This document shows, piece after piece, positions 54,563 through 63,120 of a stretch of 64,000 nt of DNA (position 1 is the first letter of the stretch; each line of letters begins with the position of its first letter). A program made the translations under genes and the position numbers. Source of the DNA: Larsenimonas rhizosphaerae (GTDB lineage: Bacteria; Pseudomonadota; Gammaproteobacteria; Pseudomonadales; Halomonadaceae); the NCBI RefSeq assembly GCF_023700005.1, contig NZ_JAMLJK010000001.1, positions 1,409,096 to 1,473,095 of the forward strand, in the 5' to 3' direction. The notes under the pieces are model-generated. The model saw nothing but the letters and a program-made list of their open reading frames with translations. It made no database searches and was not told the origin of the DNA.

Positions 54563-54584
54563 GATGTAGTCATGTTACTACATC
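54563..54584. promoter_or_regulatory. Perfect 22-base dyad upstream of pyk (candidate operator)
   Basis: GATGTAGT and ACTACATC form an exact 8-bp inverted repeat with a 6-base spacer (CATGTT), 29 bases upstream of the pyk start codon. Central carbon regulators such as HexR bind TGTAAT-type palindromes near pyk in other gammaproteobacteria, but the spacing here is longer than the one I recall, so the protein is unassigned. The 373-base gap to topA holds no other feature I can name. Confidence 0.6.
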
Positions 54585-54907
54585 TTGCTCCGCGTGAAGC
54601 GAAAAGACGCTTCTGTATCACGGTCATTGCGATAGGATCGTTTTGAACGGCAGGATCGACAAAACGATGAGTCCGTTGTTTATATAGGCTACTACTCTAG
54701 CACTGGATGAATGCCCTGTAGCGGTCGAGTATTCCAATGCCGGCCGGCGGCTGTCAAAACTCTCGGCATGAGATCGGTGTTGTCTACCCTGACTGGCGCT
54801 TGATAAAACGCCAGGGTAGTGTAGGCGCATTTTTGCACACTCAAGCAGCCCATGGCGCCGGTGTTGACGCATTCACGGCGGGGCTGCTCACGAAGAGATG
54901 GAGACCT

Positions 54908-57535
54908 ATGGGTAAGTCACTGGTGATTGTCGAGTCGCCGGCCAAGGCCAAGACCATCAATAAATACCTTGGCAGCGATTTCATAGTGAAGTCGAGCGTA
55001 GGTCACGTACGTGACCTGCCCACCAGCGGTGCCGGCAAAACGGCGACTGACCCATCCGAGCGTGCCCGTCAGGCGGCCATTACCCGCAAGATGTCGCCGG
55101 AAGAGAAGGTCGCTCACAAGAAGCAGAAGGCGCGCGAGCAGCTGGTGCGGCGAATGGGGGTGGATCCCGACAACGACTGGGAAGCCCGTTACGAGGTACT
55201 GCCTGGCAAGGAAAAGGTGGTCGATGAGCTTAAAAAGCTCGCCGAGAAGGCTGATGCGGTCTACCTCGCGACCGACCTTGACCGCGAAGGGGAGGCCATC
55301 GCCTGGCATTTGAGGGAAATCATTGGTGGCGAGCCCGAGCGCTATCGCCGCGTAGTCTTCAACGAGATTACTAAAAATGCCATCCAGAGCGCCTTTGAAA
55401 CCCCGGGTGAGCTGAATAACGATCGCGTATCGGCTCAGCAGGCGCGGCGTTTTCTGGACCGTGTCGTGGGCTTCATGGTGTCGCCCCTTTTATGGAGCAA
55501 GGTCGCGCGTGGCCTGTCTGCCGGCCGGGTTCAGTCGGTCGCCGTTCGGTTGATTGTTGATCGGGAGCGGGAGATCAGGGCCTTTGTCCCGGAAGAATTC
55601 TGGGATCTGCATGCTGACCTGCAGGGGCAGGCGCATCAGTTGCGCTTTGATGTGGTCAAGGCCGGCGGGGTGGCGTTTCGACCTGCCTCCGGTGAAGAAA
55701 CCCAAGCGCATGTGGAAGCGCTTGAAGGTGCCGAGTACCGGATTGCATCGCGGGAAGACAAGCCGACCAGCAGCAAGCCGGGTGCGCCATTCATTACCTC
55801 GACCCTGCAGCAGGCTGCCAGTGGCCGACTGGGGTTCTCGGTCAAGAAGACCATGATGATGGCCCAGCGTCTCTATGAGGCAGGCTATATCACCTACATG
55901 CGTACCGACTCGACCAACCTGTCAAAGGATGCCATCGAGATGGCGCGTCGTTACGTGACGGACCAGTTCGGAGAGACATATCTGCCCGACTCACCGATGG
56001 TCTATTCCAGCAAGTCCGGTGCACAGGAGGCTCACGAGGCCATTCGGCCCAGTGACGTCACGCGCCAGGCAAGCGATCTGGTCGGGATGGAGCGTGATGC
56101 CGAACGGCTTTACGAATTGATCTGGCGTCAGTTCGTGGCATGCCAGATGGTGCCTGCCCAGTACAAATCGACCACGCTGACCATTCATGCCGCTGATCAC
56201 GAGCTGCGTGCAAAGGGGCGGGTGCTGGTATTTGACGGTTATACCCGTGTTCAGAAGCCCGGTGGAAAACAGGACGATCAGGAGCTTCCCGATATCAAGG
56301 AAGGCGAAACCCTGTCGCTGATCAGGCTTGATCCGCAGCAGCACTTCACCAAACCGGTGGCACGGTACACCGAAGCGAGTCTGGTCAAGGAACTGGAAAA
56401 GCGCGGTATTGGCAGGCCCTCAACGTATGCAGCCATTATTTCGACCATTCAGGAACGCGGGTATGTTCGTCTCGAAAGTCGGCGGTTCTACGCGGAAAAG
56501 CTAGGCGAAATCGTGACTGACCGGTTGGTCGAATCCTTTGAAAACCTGCTTGATTACGGCTTTACGGCTGAAATGGAAGATGAGCTGGATGAGGTGGCAG
56601 ACGGTGCGCGCAACTGGAAGGCCCTGCTGAACGATTTCTATACCGACTTCAGCAGCAAGCTGGCTCTGGCCGAAAGTGATGAAGGCATGCGGCCGAACCA
56701 GCCGGTCGAAACCGACATCGAGTGCCCCAACTGCGGTCGTCCCATGCAGATTCGTACTGCCTCGACCGGAGTATTTCTGGGCTGTTCGGGCTATAACCTG
56801 CCGCCCAAGGAGCGCTGCAAGCAGACCATTGATCTGCTGCCCGGTGAAGAGGCGGTGCCGGCCGATGCCGATGATGAAGCCGAGACCGATGCGCTTCGTG
56901 CCAAGCGGCGCTGCCCGATATGCAGCACCGCCATGGACAGTTATCTGATTGATGAGCATCGCAAGCTGCATGTCTGTGGTAACAGTCCGGACTGTAGTGG
57001 CCACGAGATCGAGGAAGGCAAGTTTCGCATCAAGGGATATGAAGGCCCGACCATTGAATGCGACAAGTGCGGCGCGGATATGCAGCTTCGCACCGGCCGG
57101 TTCGGCAAGTACTTTGCCTGCACCAATGACGAGTGCAAGAATACCCGCAAGCTGCTGAAAAGCGGGGAGGCCGCACCGCCGAAAATGGACCCGATCGACA
57201 TGCCGGAGCTTGAGTGTCGCAAGGTCGATGATCACTACGTGCTGCGTGACGGCGCCAGTGGTCTGTTTCTGGCTGCCAGCCAGTTTCCTCGTAATCGGGA
57301 AACCCGCCCGCCGTTGGTGAAGGAACTCAAGGCGCATCGCAAGGCATTGCCAGAGAAGTATCATTTTCTGCTGCAGGCGCCTGATGAAGACCCGGATGGA
57401 CGTGATGCGCAGATTCGTTTCTCGCGCAAGACCAAAACCCAGTATGTCATGACCGATAATGACAGTGGCAAGGCGTCCGGATGGAAGGCCACGTTTGAAA
57501 ACGGTCACTGGCAGGTCGATGACAAGCGTAAATAA
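54908..57535 (+). CDS. topA: DNA topoisomerase I
   Basis: TopA is the type IA enzyme that relaxes negative supercoils. The 875-aa protein starts with the Toprim domain ([15 protein letters not shown]), has [11 protein letters not shown], the catalytic Tyr330 in [12 protein letters not shown], and three C-terminal zinc-ribbon modules ([24 protein letters not shown]). The ATG at 54908 lies 7 bases after AGAGATGGAGA; an in-frame upstream extension of 57 residues is not conserved. Two small genes follow on the same strand. Confidence 0.97.
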   Translation: MGKSLVIVESPAKAKTINKYLGSDFIVKSSVGHVRDLPTSGAGKTATDPSERARQAAITRKMSPEEKVAHKKQKAREQLVRRMGVDPDNDWEARYEVLPGKEKVVDELKKLAEKADAVYLATDLDREGEAIAWHLREIIGGEPERYRRVVFNEITKNAIQSAFETPGELNNDRVSAQQARRFLDRVVGFMVSPLLWSKVARGLSAGRVQSVAVRLIVDREREIRAFVPEEFWDLHADLQGQAHQLRFDVVKAGGVAFRPASGEETQAHVEALEGAEYRIASREDKPTSSKPGAPFITSTLQQAASGRLGFSVKKTMMMAQRLYEAGYITYMRTDSTNLSKDAIEMARRYVTDQFGETYLPDSPMVYSSKSGAQEAHEAIRPSDVTRQASDLVGMERDAERLYELIWRQFVACQMVPAQYKSTTLTIHAADHELRAKGRVLVFDGYTRVQKPGGKQDDQELPDIKEGETLSLIRLDPQQHFTKPVARYTEASLVKELEKRGIGRPSTYAAIISTIQERGYVRLESRRFYAEKLGEIVTDRLVESFENLLDYGFTAEMEDELDEVADGARNWKALLNDFYTDFSSKLALAESDEGMRPNQPVETDIECPNCGRPMQIRTASTGVFLGCSGYNLPPKERCKQTIDLLPGEEAVPADADDEAETDALRAKRRCPICSTAMDSYLIDEHRKLHVCGNSPDCSGHEIEEGKFRIKGYEGPTIECDKCGADMQLRTGRFGKYFACTNDECKNTRKLLKSGEAAPPKMDPIDMPELECRKVDDHYVLRDGASGLFLAASQFPRNRETRPPLVKELKAHRKALPEKYHFLLQAPDEDPDGRDAQIRFSRKTKTQYVMTDNDSGKASGWKATFENGHWQVDDKRK

Positions 57536-57547
57536 GAGGCGTACGGC

Positions 57548-58003
57548 ATGAGCCAACGGGGCGAGACCAATCGACTGGTATACGAGGCTGACCTGTTGCT
57601 GCGCATTGATAGTGTGCCGGATGACGCCCTGGTCGCGCGTACTCGGGCACTGGAAGAGGGTGCAGCGTTGTTGCTCGAGCAGGCCCTGGTGAGTTTGTTG
57701 GTCGAGATCGATGACAGTACTTTCTGGCAGTCAGGCCAGTGGCGTGGGCAGCTGATGGCATCGACCATTCAACGTGCAGAGCTGATCCAGCTGGCAGAAT
57801 TGTTGCGCCGGCCCGACAGCTGGCTGTCACTGCTGCTGGATGAGTGTGCGGCGGTAGTGCCTGCCGGTCGTGCGGCTACGCCGGCGGCCGGTGAGGTCAT
57901 GATCGCCACCACTCGCCTTTCCCGCCGGGAGGTGCTGACCCAGGCTGTCGTTGAATTCAAGGCACTGGCCGCTGCCCTGCGCCATACGAATGAGGAGTGG
58001 TGA
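57548..58003 (+). CDS. DUF6586-type protein downstream of topA
   Basis: A 151-aa, largely helical cytosolic protein starting SQRGETNRLVYEADLLL with a later WLSLLLDEC. A similar protein follows topA in Pseudomonas, which supports the family call from memory. Function unknown. It starts 12 bases after the topA stop, is likely co-transcribed, and ends before an intrinsic terminator. Confidence 0.75.
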   Translation: MSQRGETNRLVYEADLLLRIDSVPDDALVARTRALEEGAALLLEQALVSLLVEIDDSTFWQSGQWRGQLMASTIQRAELIQLAELLRRPDSWLSLLLDECAAVVPAGRAATPAAGEVMIATTRLSRREVLTQAVVEFKALAAALRHTNEEW

Positions 58004-58040
58004 CGTCTGCGGCGCCGGAGTGGTAAACTTGTGTTATCAG

Positions 58041-58070
58041 CGACCATGGCTTTTGCCATGGTCGTTTTTT
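58041..58070 (+). terminator. Intrinsic terminator after the DUF6586 gene
   Basis: CGACCATGGC and GCCATGGTCG form a perfect 10-bp stem with a TTTT loop and a run of six T residues. Confidence 0.93.
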
Positions 58071-58124
58071 ATTCATGGCGGGTAACTGCCGAGCAACACC
58101 GGCCAGACGCAAAAAAGGTGGATA

Positions 58125-58370
58125 ATGACCGACACAGCCATACTGGAAATTGTTGAGCTTGACGATGGCGAGGTCGTGCTACGCTCTTCCGAGAGTGAGG
58201 ATGAGCCCCTGGTCAGCATTCGTTTTTCCGAGGATGCGCTGGAGATGCTCAAGGACAGTCGTTTCGATATTGCGCGGGAAATGATCGATCATGCCCTGAC
58301 ACGTTCCAGGCTCTGGGAAGGGGGAGACCCTGCAGATGAAGACGACCAGCCGTCTTCCACCGTACATTGA
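58125..58370 (+). CDS. Small conserved acidic protein
   Basis: An 81-aa acidic protein (ILEIVELDDGEVVLR, then SIRFSEDALEML and IAREMIDHAL). A protein of this pattern lies near topA in Pseudomonas, so it seems conserved, but no function is known. It has no membrane segment or metal motif. A terminator begins in its stop codon. Confidence 0.78.
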   Translation: MTDTAILEIVELDDGEVVLRSSESEDEPLVSIRFSEDALEMLKDSRFDIAREMIDHALTRSRLWEGGDPADEDDQPSSTVH

Positions 58371-58397
58371 AAAAAGCCGGCATTCGCCGGCTTTTTT
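58370..58397. terminator. Bidirectional terminator overlapping a stop codon
   Basis: AAAAAAGCCGGC and GCCGGCTTTTTT form a perfect stem around ATTC; the first base belongs to the TGA of the 81-aa gene. Confidence 0.93.
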
Positions 58398-58406
58398 CAT
58401 GGGTGA

Positions 58407-59360
58407 TCAGCGGTTGCGCTGCCGTTGCTGGTAAAGCCATGCACCGCGTTTCCCCTGACGTTGAACATCCATGTCGTTACGAATCTGAGCATGGCTGATC
58501 AGGGCAAAGATAAAGGTGCCGCCCATGATGTTGCCGGCAAGGGTGGGCAGGCCGAAATGAAACAGGAAGTCGCCCCAGGTGGCACGACCGTCAAAGACCA
58601 GATAAAGCACTTCACTTGAGCCCACGATAATGTGGGTAAACTCCCCGATGGCCACGACATAGGTCACGATCAGGATAACCCAGACCTTGGCATTCTCGAC
58701 CGACGGTAGCACCCAGACCAGCGTGGCAATCAACCAGCCGGCCACAATGCCCTTGGAAAACATTTCCATGGTCGTGTTTTCAAGGACGTGCTCGCCAATG
58801 GTGACAAAGGATGCCGATACTTCCGTGGAGAACATGGGCAGGTGAAGGAAGGTGAAGGCCGCCAGTCCTGCGCCCAGGATATTACCGATCAGTACCACTC
58901 CCCACAGGCGCATCAGGCAGACAAAGTTCTTGAACGTAGGGTGGCTCATGGCCGGCAACACGGCCGTGACGGTGTTTTCGGTAAACAGCTGTTGTCGGGC
59001 GAGAATGACAATGATGAACCCCAGGGTATACCCCAGGTTCTCGATGAAAAAGGCGGCACTGGAGCCTTCCGGCAGGTGGGTATGAAAGATGCCCTTGGCC
59101 ATCATGGACGCGCTCATGGAGATGCCGGCGGCAATGGCAGACCAGAGCAGGGCAAAGGTGTCACGCTCCAGTTCCTTTTCACCATCAATACGCAGTCGCT
59201 CATGAACAGCCGCCGCCTGGGAAGGGAGTTGTTGTTCGTCCAGGGCTTCGCTGCCTTCCTCGCTGTCTCCCTCCAGCGCAGCTTCCTGCTCTTCTCGGGC
59301 CTGTGCTTGGGCACTGGCCTCATCATATTTATCCGCGGGAGAAGACGATTCCGTGTCCAT
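58407..59360 (-). CDS. Formate/nitrite transporter family protein (YfdC-like)
   Basis: A 317-aa FNT-family channel. A long acidic N-terminus (about residues 1-70, rich in Glu, Gln and Ala) precedes six membrane segments, with ENLGYTLGFIIVILARQQLFTENT matching the YfdC subgroup. FNT proteins conduct small anions such as formate, nitrite or lactate; the cargo is unknown. ATG at 59360 gives a sensible start. It is divergent from the MFS gene, with an operator-like dyad between. Confidence 0.85.
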   Translation of the reverse strand: MDTESSSPADKYDEASAQAQAREEQEAALEGDSEEGSEALDEQQLPSQAAAVHERLRIDGEKELERDTFALLWSAIAAGISMSASMMAKGIFHTHLPEGSSAAFFIENLGYTLGFIIVILARQQLFTENTVTAVLPAMSHPTFKNFVCLMRLWGVVLIGNILGAGLAAFTFLHLPMFSTEVSASFVTIGEHVLENTTMEMFSKGIVAGWLIATLVWVLPSVENAKVWVILIVTYVVAIGEFTHIIVGSSEVLYLVFDGRATWGDFLFHFGLPTLAGNIMGGTFIFALISHAQIRNDMDVQRQGKRGAWLYQQRQRNR

Positions 59361-59623
59361 GATATGTTCCGTTGTGTAGGGGCAGGGCCGCCTCATTATA
59401 TAGGGTGCGCCTCGATCGCCATTCAAAAACGTGCATGACGTCAATGACAGGTCAGGAGATCTGGTCGGCATCGGGGCGTTACAGACGTATTATCGTTGGA
59501 TGCTCTTCAATAGTCAGGGCGTAGTGCCAGCGCAGGGTGAACATCCACGGCCCTGCGCCGGTGTTGATATTCAGGCACCCTTGACGCATGTTGCCTTAAA
59601 ACTAGGTTAGTCGTTTTTATTAT

Positions 59624-59646
59624 ATGCCACATGTGCGTTGTGGCAT
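59624..59646. promoter_or_regulatory. Palindrome between the FNT and MFS genes (candidate operator)
   Basis: ATGCCACA and TGTGGCAT form a perfect 8-bp dyad with a 7-base spacer in the 419-base gap, 264 bases upstream of the FNT start and 134 bases upstream of the MFS start. The regulator is unknown; no regulator gene is adjacent. Nothing else in the gap looks like a gene. Confidence 0.5.
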
Positions 59647-59779
59647 TTGTATTCAGAGGATGCAATGACCACTTTTTATGCAGGAAGTGACCGCATGAAA
59701 CAGCATGCCCCTGCTCCGGTAATGGAGTTTCGGGCAGTAATGGTATCGGCGTTGACCCGATGGCCGATGGAGGCCTCGG

Positions 59780-60964
59780 ATGCACGCTGACATGCGAAAG
59801 GGCTGGATACTTCTTCTGATTGTACTGGTCATGCTGACGCCCATGGGGGTTGATATCTATCTGCCTTCCCTGGCGCAAATGCGCCTTGACATGGGGGGAG
59901 CCAATGCCGAACTTCAACTGACCATCACGCTCTTTATCTTTACCGTAGGGCTGGGCCAGCTGCTGGCTGGCCCATTGACGGACCGTTTCGGTCGTCGCCC
60001 ATGGGCAATTCTGGGGTGCCTTCTGTATACGCTAGGGGCCGTGAGCGGCATGTTGTCAAGCAGTCTGCCCTTGCTTTACGCAGGTCGAATCATTCAGGGC
60101 ATCGGGGCCTGCATCGGGTCTGTCGTGGCCTTTTCAGCGGTCAGAGATGCCTTCTCTCCTCATCAGGGAGCGCGTGTCTATAGCCTGCTCAATGGCGCGC
60201 TGTGCATTATTCCTGCGGTCGCACCGGTACTGGGCGGAGGGCTGGCCAGTCTATACGGCTGGAGAACGACGTTTGCCTTCATGGGGCTGTTTGCATTGAC
60301 GGGTGCCCTGGCCTGCCTGCGATTCATGCCTGAAACCCTGCCTGCCGAAAAGCGTCTGACCGGACCGTTGTACCGATTTCATCGTTTTTTGCCCATGCTG
60401 CTCAGTGCCCGGTTTCTGTTCCTGGCGCTGTTGGGTGCGCTCGGCATGGGGGGGATTCTTGTCTACGTCACGGCGGCACCGCTGTTGCTCATGGATGAAC
60501 TGGGGTTTTCAAGGCTGGCCTTCGGGATGATCTTTGGTGCCAATGCACTGGTTAACATTGCTGCCTTTGCCGGGGCTACGCGCCTGATCGACCGGCATGG
60601 GCGTAATAATACGCTCAGGGCCGGGCTGGCGGTCGCCTTGCTGGCCGGCATCATGTTCCTGGTGAGCTGGTGGGGGCTGGCACCATCAGCCTGGAGCTTC
60701 ATGGTGCCTGTTGCGGTCTTCACTGTTGGCTTTTCGCTGGCTCTTGGTTCAGCACTGAGCTTGGCACTCGAGCCATTTTCCGATCGTGCTGGCAGTGCCT
60801 CGGCCCTGTTCGGCTGTTGCCAGATGAGTGGTGGTGCGGCACTGGCGACGCTGGTTACTCACCTGCCTTTTTCGCCATATTTAATGATGGGGACTCTTTG
60901 TACCGCAGGATTGGGCGCGGGTCTGTTGGTCGGACGGCATCGGGCCATCGGGGTCTTTCCATAG
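59780..60964 (+). CDS. Bcr/CflA-type MFS drug exporter
   Basis: A 394-aa major-facilitator protein with 12 predicted membrane segments. It has the Bcr/CflA start TPMGVDIYLPSLAQM, the A-motif GPLTDRFGRRPW, and GRIIQGIGACIGSVVAFSAVRD (antiporter motif C region). It likely exports small hydrophobic drugs by proton antiport. GGAGG six bases before the ATG supports the start. Single gene; substrate unknown. Confidence 0.87.
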   Translation: MHADMRKGWILLLIVLVMLTPMGVDIYLPSLAQMRLDMGGANAELQLTITLFIFTVGLGQLLAGPLTDRFGRRPWAILGCLLYTLGAVSGMLSSSLPLLYAGRIIQGIGACIGSVVAFSAVRDAFSPHQGARVYSLLNGALCIIPAVAPVLGGGLASLYGWRTTFAFMGLFALTGALACLRFMPETLPAEKRLTGPLYRFHRFLPMLLSARFLFLALLGALGMGGILVYVTAAPLLLMDELGFSRLAFGMIFGANALVNIAAFAGATRLIDRHGRNNTLRAGLAVALLAGIMFLVSWWGLAPSAWSFMVPVAVFTVGFSLALGSALSLALEPFSDRAGSASALFGCCQMSGGAALATLVTHLPFSPYLMMGTLCTAGLGAGLLVGRHRAIGVFP

Positions 60965-61527
60965 CGCCAGGCAGCCTGGCATGTCCATTTATTTTAGTAT
61001 GGGGCATCTCTGATTGCCCGATGTCGCCGATAACAGGTTACAGGGGGCAGCCAGACTTCGGTCCCTGTACATTCATGTAATGCTGGCATGAAGTTGTATC
61101 AGCGCAGCGATCATCCTGGCCGAGTTGCAAGCAGCTAATGAGTGGTAGAATACGATTAATCTGGATTAATTCGGCCCGTGACCTGTACGTAATATTGATG
61201 AACCGGGCGCCGTTCAAGCGGTCCAAAAGGCCATGCCGGGGCGCTACTCCCGGCAACAAGCGGTTACCAACCGATGCCTGCCAGGTGTGTGAAATTTGTT
61301 ACGGTAACAGGTGGAATTTGATGATTTTCAGCGCCTTTTGACCATTTATTGCTGTGTAAACAGTAAAAGTGAATGAAAAACAGGGTGTTGATTCGATATG
61401 GCCTTTATAGCTTAATGCCGGATAGACTTTGGTGGTGGTGATGCCTGACATGGTCTGAAGCACGTGTTTCAGTCAGAAGAGAATCACCATATAAATGGAA
61501 TTATAATCGCGCATGAGGAGTTTACCC
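60965..61527. other. 563-base gap without a recognisable gene
   Basis: Both strands carry only short open frames with no conserved pattern or ribosome site. The gap holds a tight inverted repeat just after the MFS stop (GCCAGGC/GCCTGGC, about 60966-60980), an operator-like dyad at 61153-61171, and a TATAAT (61502-61507) close to opgG. Base composition is more AT-rich in its right half than in the flanking genes. Confidence 0.6.
61153..61171. promoter_or_regulatory. Operator-like dyad in the MFS-opgG gap
   Basis: CGATTAATC and GATTAATTCG form a near-perfect inverted repeat about a TG centre. It is AT-rich, 360 bases upstream of opgG and 190 bases downstream of the MFS gene; the binding protein is unknown. 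Confidence 0.35.
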
Positions 61528-63120
61528 GTGACGCTAGGTCAAGCTGCAATTACCCCGGTAACGGGGCGTCTTTCACGCCGTCTGCCTGTACTGGCCTTCG
61601 GCATCGCTTCCATCATGGCTGCCCAGCACGCCTTCGCCTTCGGGTTTGATGATGTGGCCGACAAGGCCAAGGCGCTGTCGGACCAGAACTACAGCCAGCC
61701 GGAAAGCAATCTGCCGGATCAATTGGCCAATCTGCAGTACAAGGACTATGCCAAGATCCAGTTCAAGGCGCAGGACTCCCTGTGGCGCGATGAAAACCTG
61801 CCTTTTGATTTGAGCTTTTTCCACGAAGGCATGCATTACGATACGCCGGTGACCATCAATGAAATCGATGGCCCGACTGCCGACGATGTGCACAAGGTAA
61901 AATACACGCCGGATGATTTTGATTTTGGCGACCTGAAGATCGACAAGTCCAAGCTCAAGGATCTGGGGTTTGCCGGATTCAGGGTCAACTATCCGATCAA
62001 TAGCGAGACCAAGCAGGAAATCATGGTCTTCCTGGGGGCCAGCTATTTCCGCGTCATTGGTGAAGGGCAGCGTTACGGTTTATCCGGTCGCGGGCTGGCT
62101 ATCGATACGGCGTTGTCTTCCGGTGAGGAGTTCCCTCGCTTCAAGGAATTCTGGATTGCCAAGCCCGAGAAGGGTGACAAGTACCTGACCATTTTTGCAC
62201 TGCTTGATTCACCCAGCATGACTGGCGCCTATCGGTTTGTTCTGCGTCCGGGTGAAGACAGCATCGTTGATGTGAAATCCCGCCTGTTCCGCCGGCATGA
62301 AGTCACCAAACTCGGCGTGGCCCCGCTGACCAGCATGTTCCTGTTCGGTCCGAGCCAGCCCAGCAGCACAACCAACTATCGGCCGGCGATTCACGACTCC
62401 AATGGTCTGGCAATCAATGCCGCCGACGGCGAGTGGCTATGGCGTCCGCTTCAGAACCCCAGAAAGCTCCAGGTCAACTCCTTTGAGGCCAACAGCCCGA
62501 AAGGCTTCGGTCTGATGCAGCGTAGCCATGACTTCCATGACTACGAAGATCTGCACGACCGCTATGACCTGCGGCCCAGTGCCTGGATTCAGCCCAAGAA
62601 TGACTGGGGCGAAGGTCAGGTCGAGCTGGTACAGATCCCGACGCCCAACGAAACCAACGATAATATCGTGGCCTACTGGCGTCCGACGACCTTGCCAGGC
62701 GTTGACCAGCCACTCAACTATGATTATCGCATCAGCTGGACGATGAACGAGCCGCGCTATCATGATCCGGACAATGCCTGGGTTTCCCAGACACGCAGGA
62801 GCGCCGGGGAAGTCCTGCAGGACAATCTGGTACGCAAGAGTGATGGATCCACCGAATTCGTGATCGACTATGTAGGTCCGACGCTCAAGGCTCTGGATGG
62901 CAATACCACGCCGAAGGCCAACGTGACGACTGGTGCGAACGGAGATGTCACGCGTACGGAAGTACAGCGCAACTCGGCCACTGGTGGCTATCGTCTGTCC
63001 ATCAATGTCAAACCGAAGGATGCAGCCAAGCCCGTGGAGCTGCGCGCCAGTCTGACGAATGATCAGGGCGGTGCGCTCTCCGAGACCTGGAGCTATATGT
63101 TGCAAGCTGCCAATGAGTAA
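61528..63120 (+). CDS. opgG: Glucan biosynthesis protein G (periplasmic)
   Basis: OpgG (MdoG) acts in the periplasm on osmoregulated periplasmic glucans, with OpgH. The 530-aa protein has a signal peptide (VLAFGIASIMAAQHAFA, cleavage before FGFDDV) and OpgG motifs such as FRVNYPIN, FLGASYFRV and YGLSGRGLAIDTA. I chose GTG at 61528 because AGGAG lies 8 bases upstream; the frame's ATG at 61513 lacks a ribosome site and would sit only 6 bases after a TATAAT. opgH starts 8 bases before its end. Confidence 0.93.
   Translation: MTLGQAAITPVTGRLSRRLPVLAFGIASIMAAQHAFAFGFDDVADKAKALSDQNYSQPESNLPDQLANLQYKDYAKIQFKAQDSLWRDENLPFDLSFFHEGMHYDTPVTINEIDGPTADDVHKVKYTPDDFDFGDLKIDKSKLKDLGFAGFRVNYPINSETKQEIMVFLGASYFRVIGEGQRYGLSGRGLAIDTALSSGEEFPRFKEFWIAKPEKGDKYLTIFALLDSPSMTGAYRFVLRPGEDSIVDVKSRLFRRHEVTKLGVAPLTSMFLFGPSQPSSTTNYRPAIHDSNGLAINAADGEWLWRPLQNPRKLQVNSFEANSPKGFGLMQRSHDFHDYEDLHDRYDLRPSAWIQPKNDWGEGQVELVQIPTPNETNDNIVAYWRPTTLPGVDQPLNYDYRISWTMNEPRYHDPDNAWVSQTRRSAGEVLQDNLVRKSDGSTEFVIDYVGPTLKALDGNTTPKANVTTGANGDVTRTEVQRNSATGGYRLSINVKPKDAAKPVELRASLTNDQGGALSETWSYMLQAANE

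Noticed and set aside
53398-54597. 399-aa plus-strand open frame
   Set aside because: Antisense to pyruvate kinase; no recognisable domain or ribosome site.
56501-57556. 351-aa minus-strand open frame
   Set aside because: Antisense to the zinc-ribbon end of topA; no conserved pattern.
61138-61341. 67-aa plus-strand frame in the opgG upstream gap
   Set aside because: No ribosome site, no family pattern and odd composition; not enough to call a gene.
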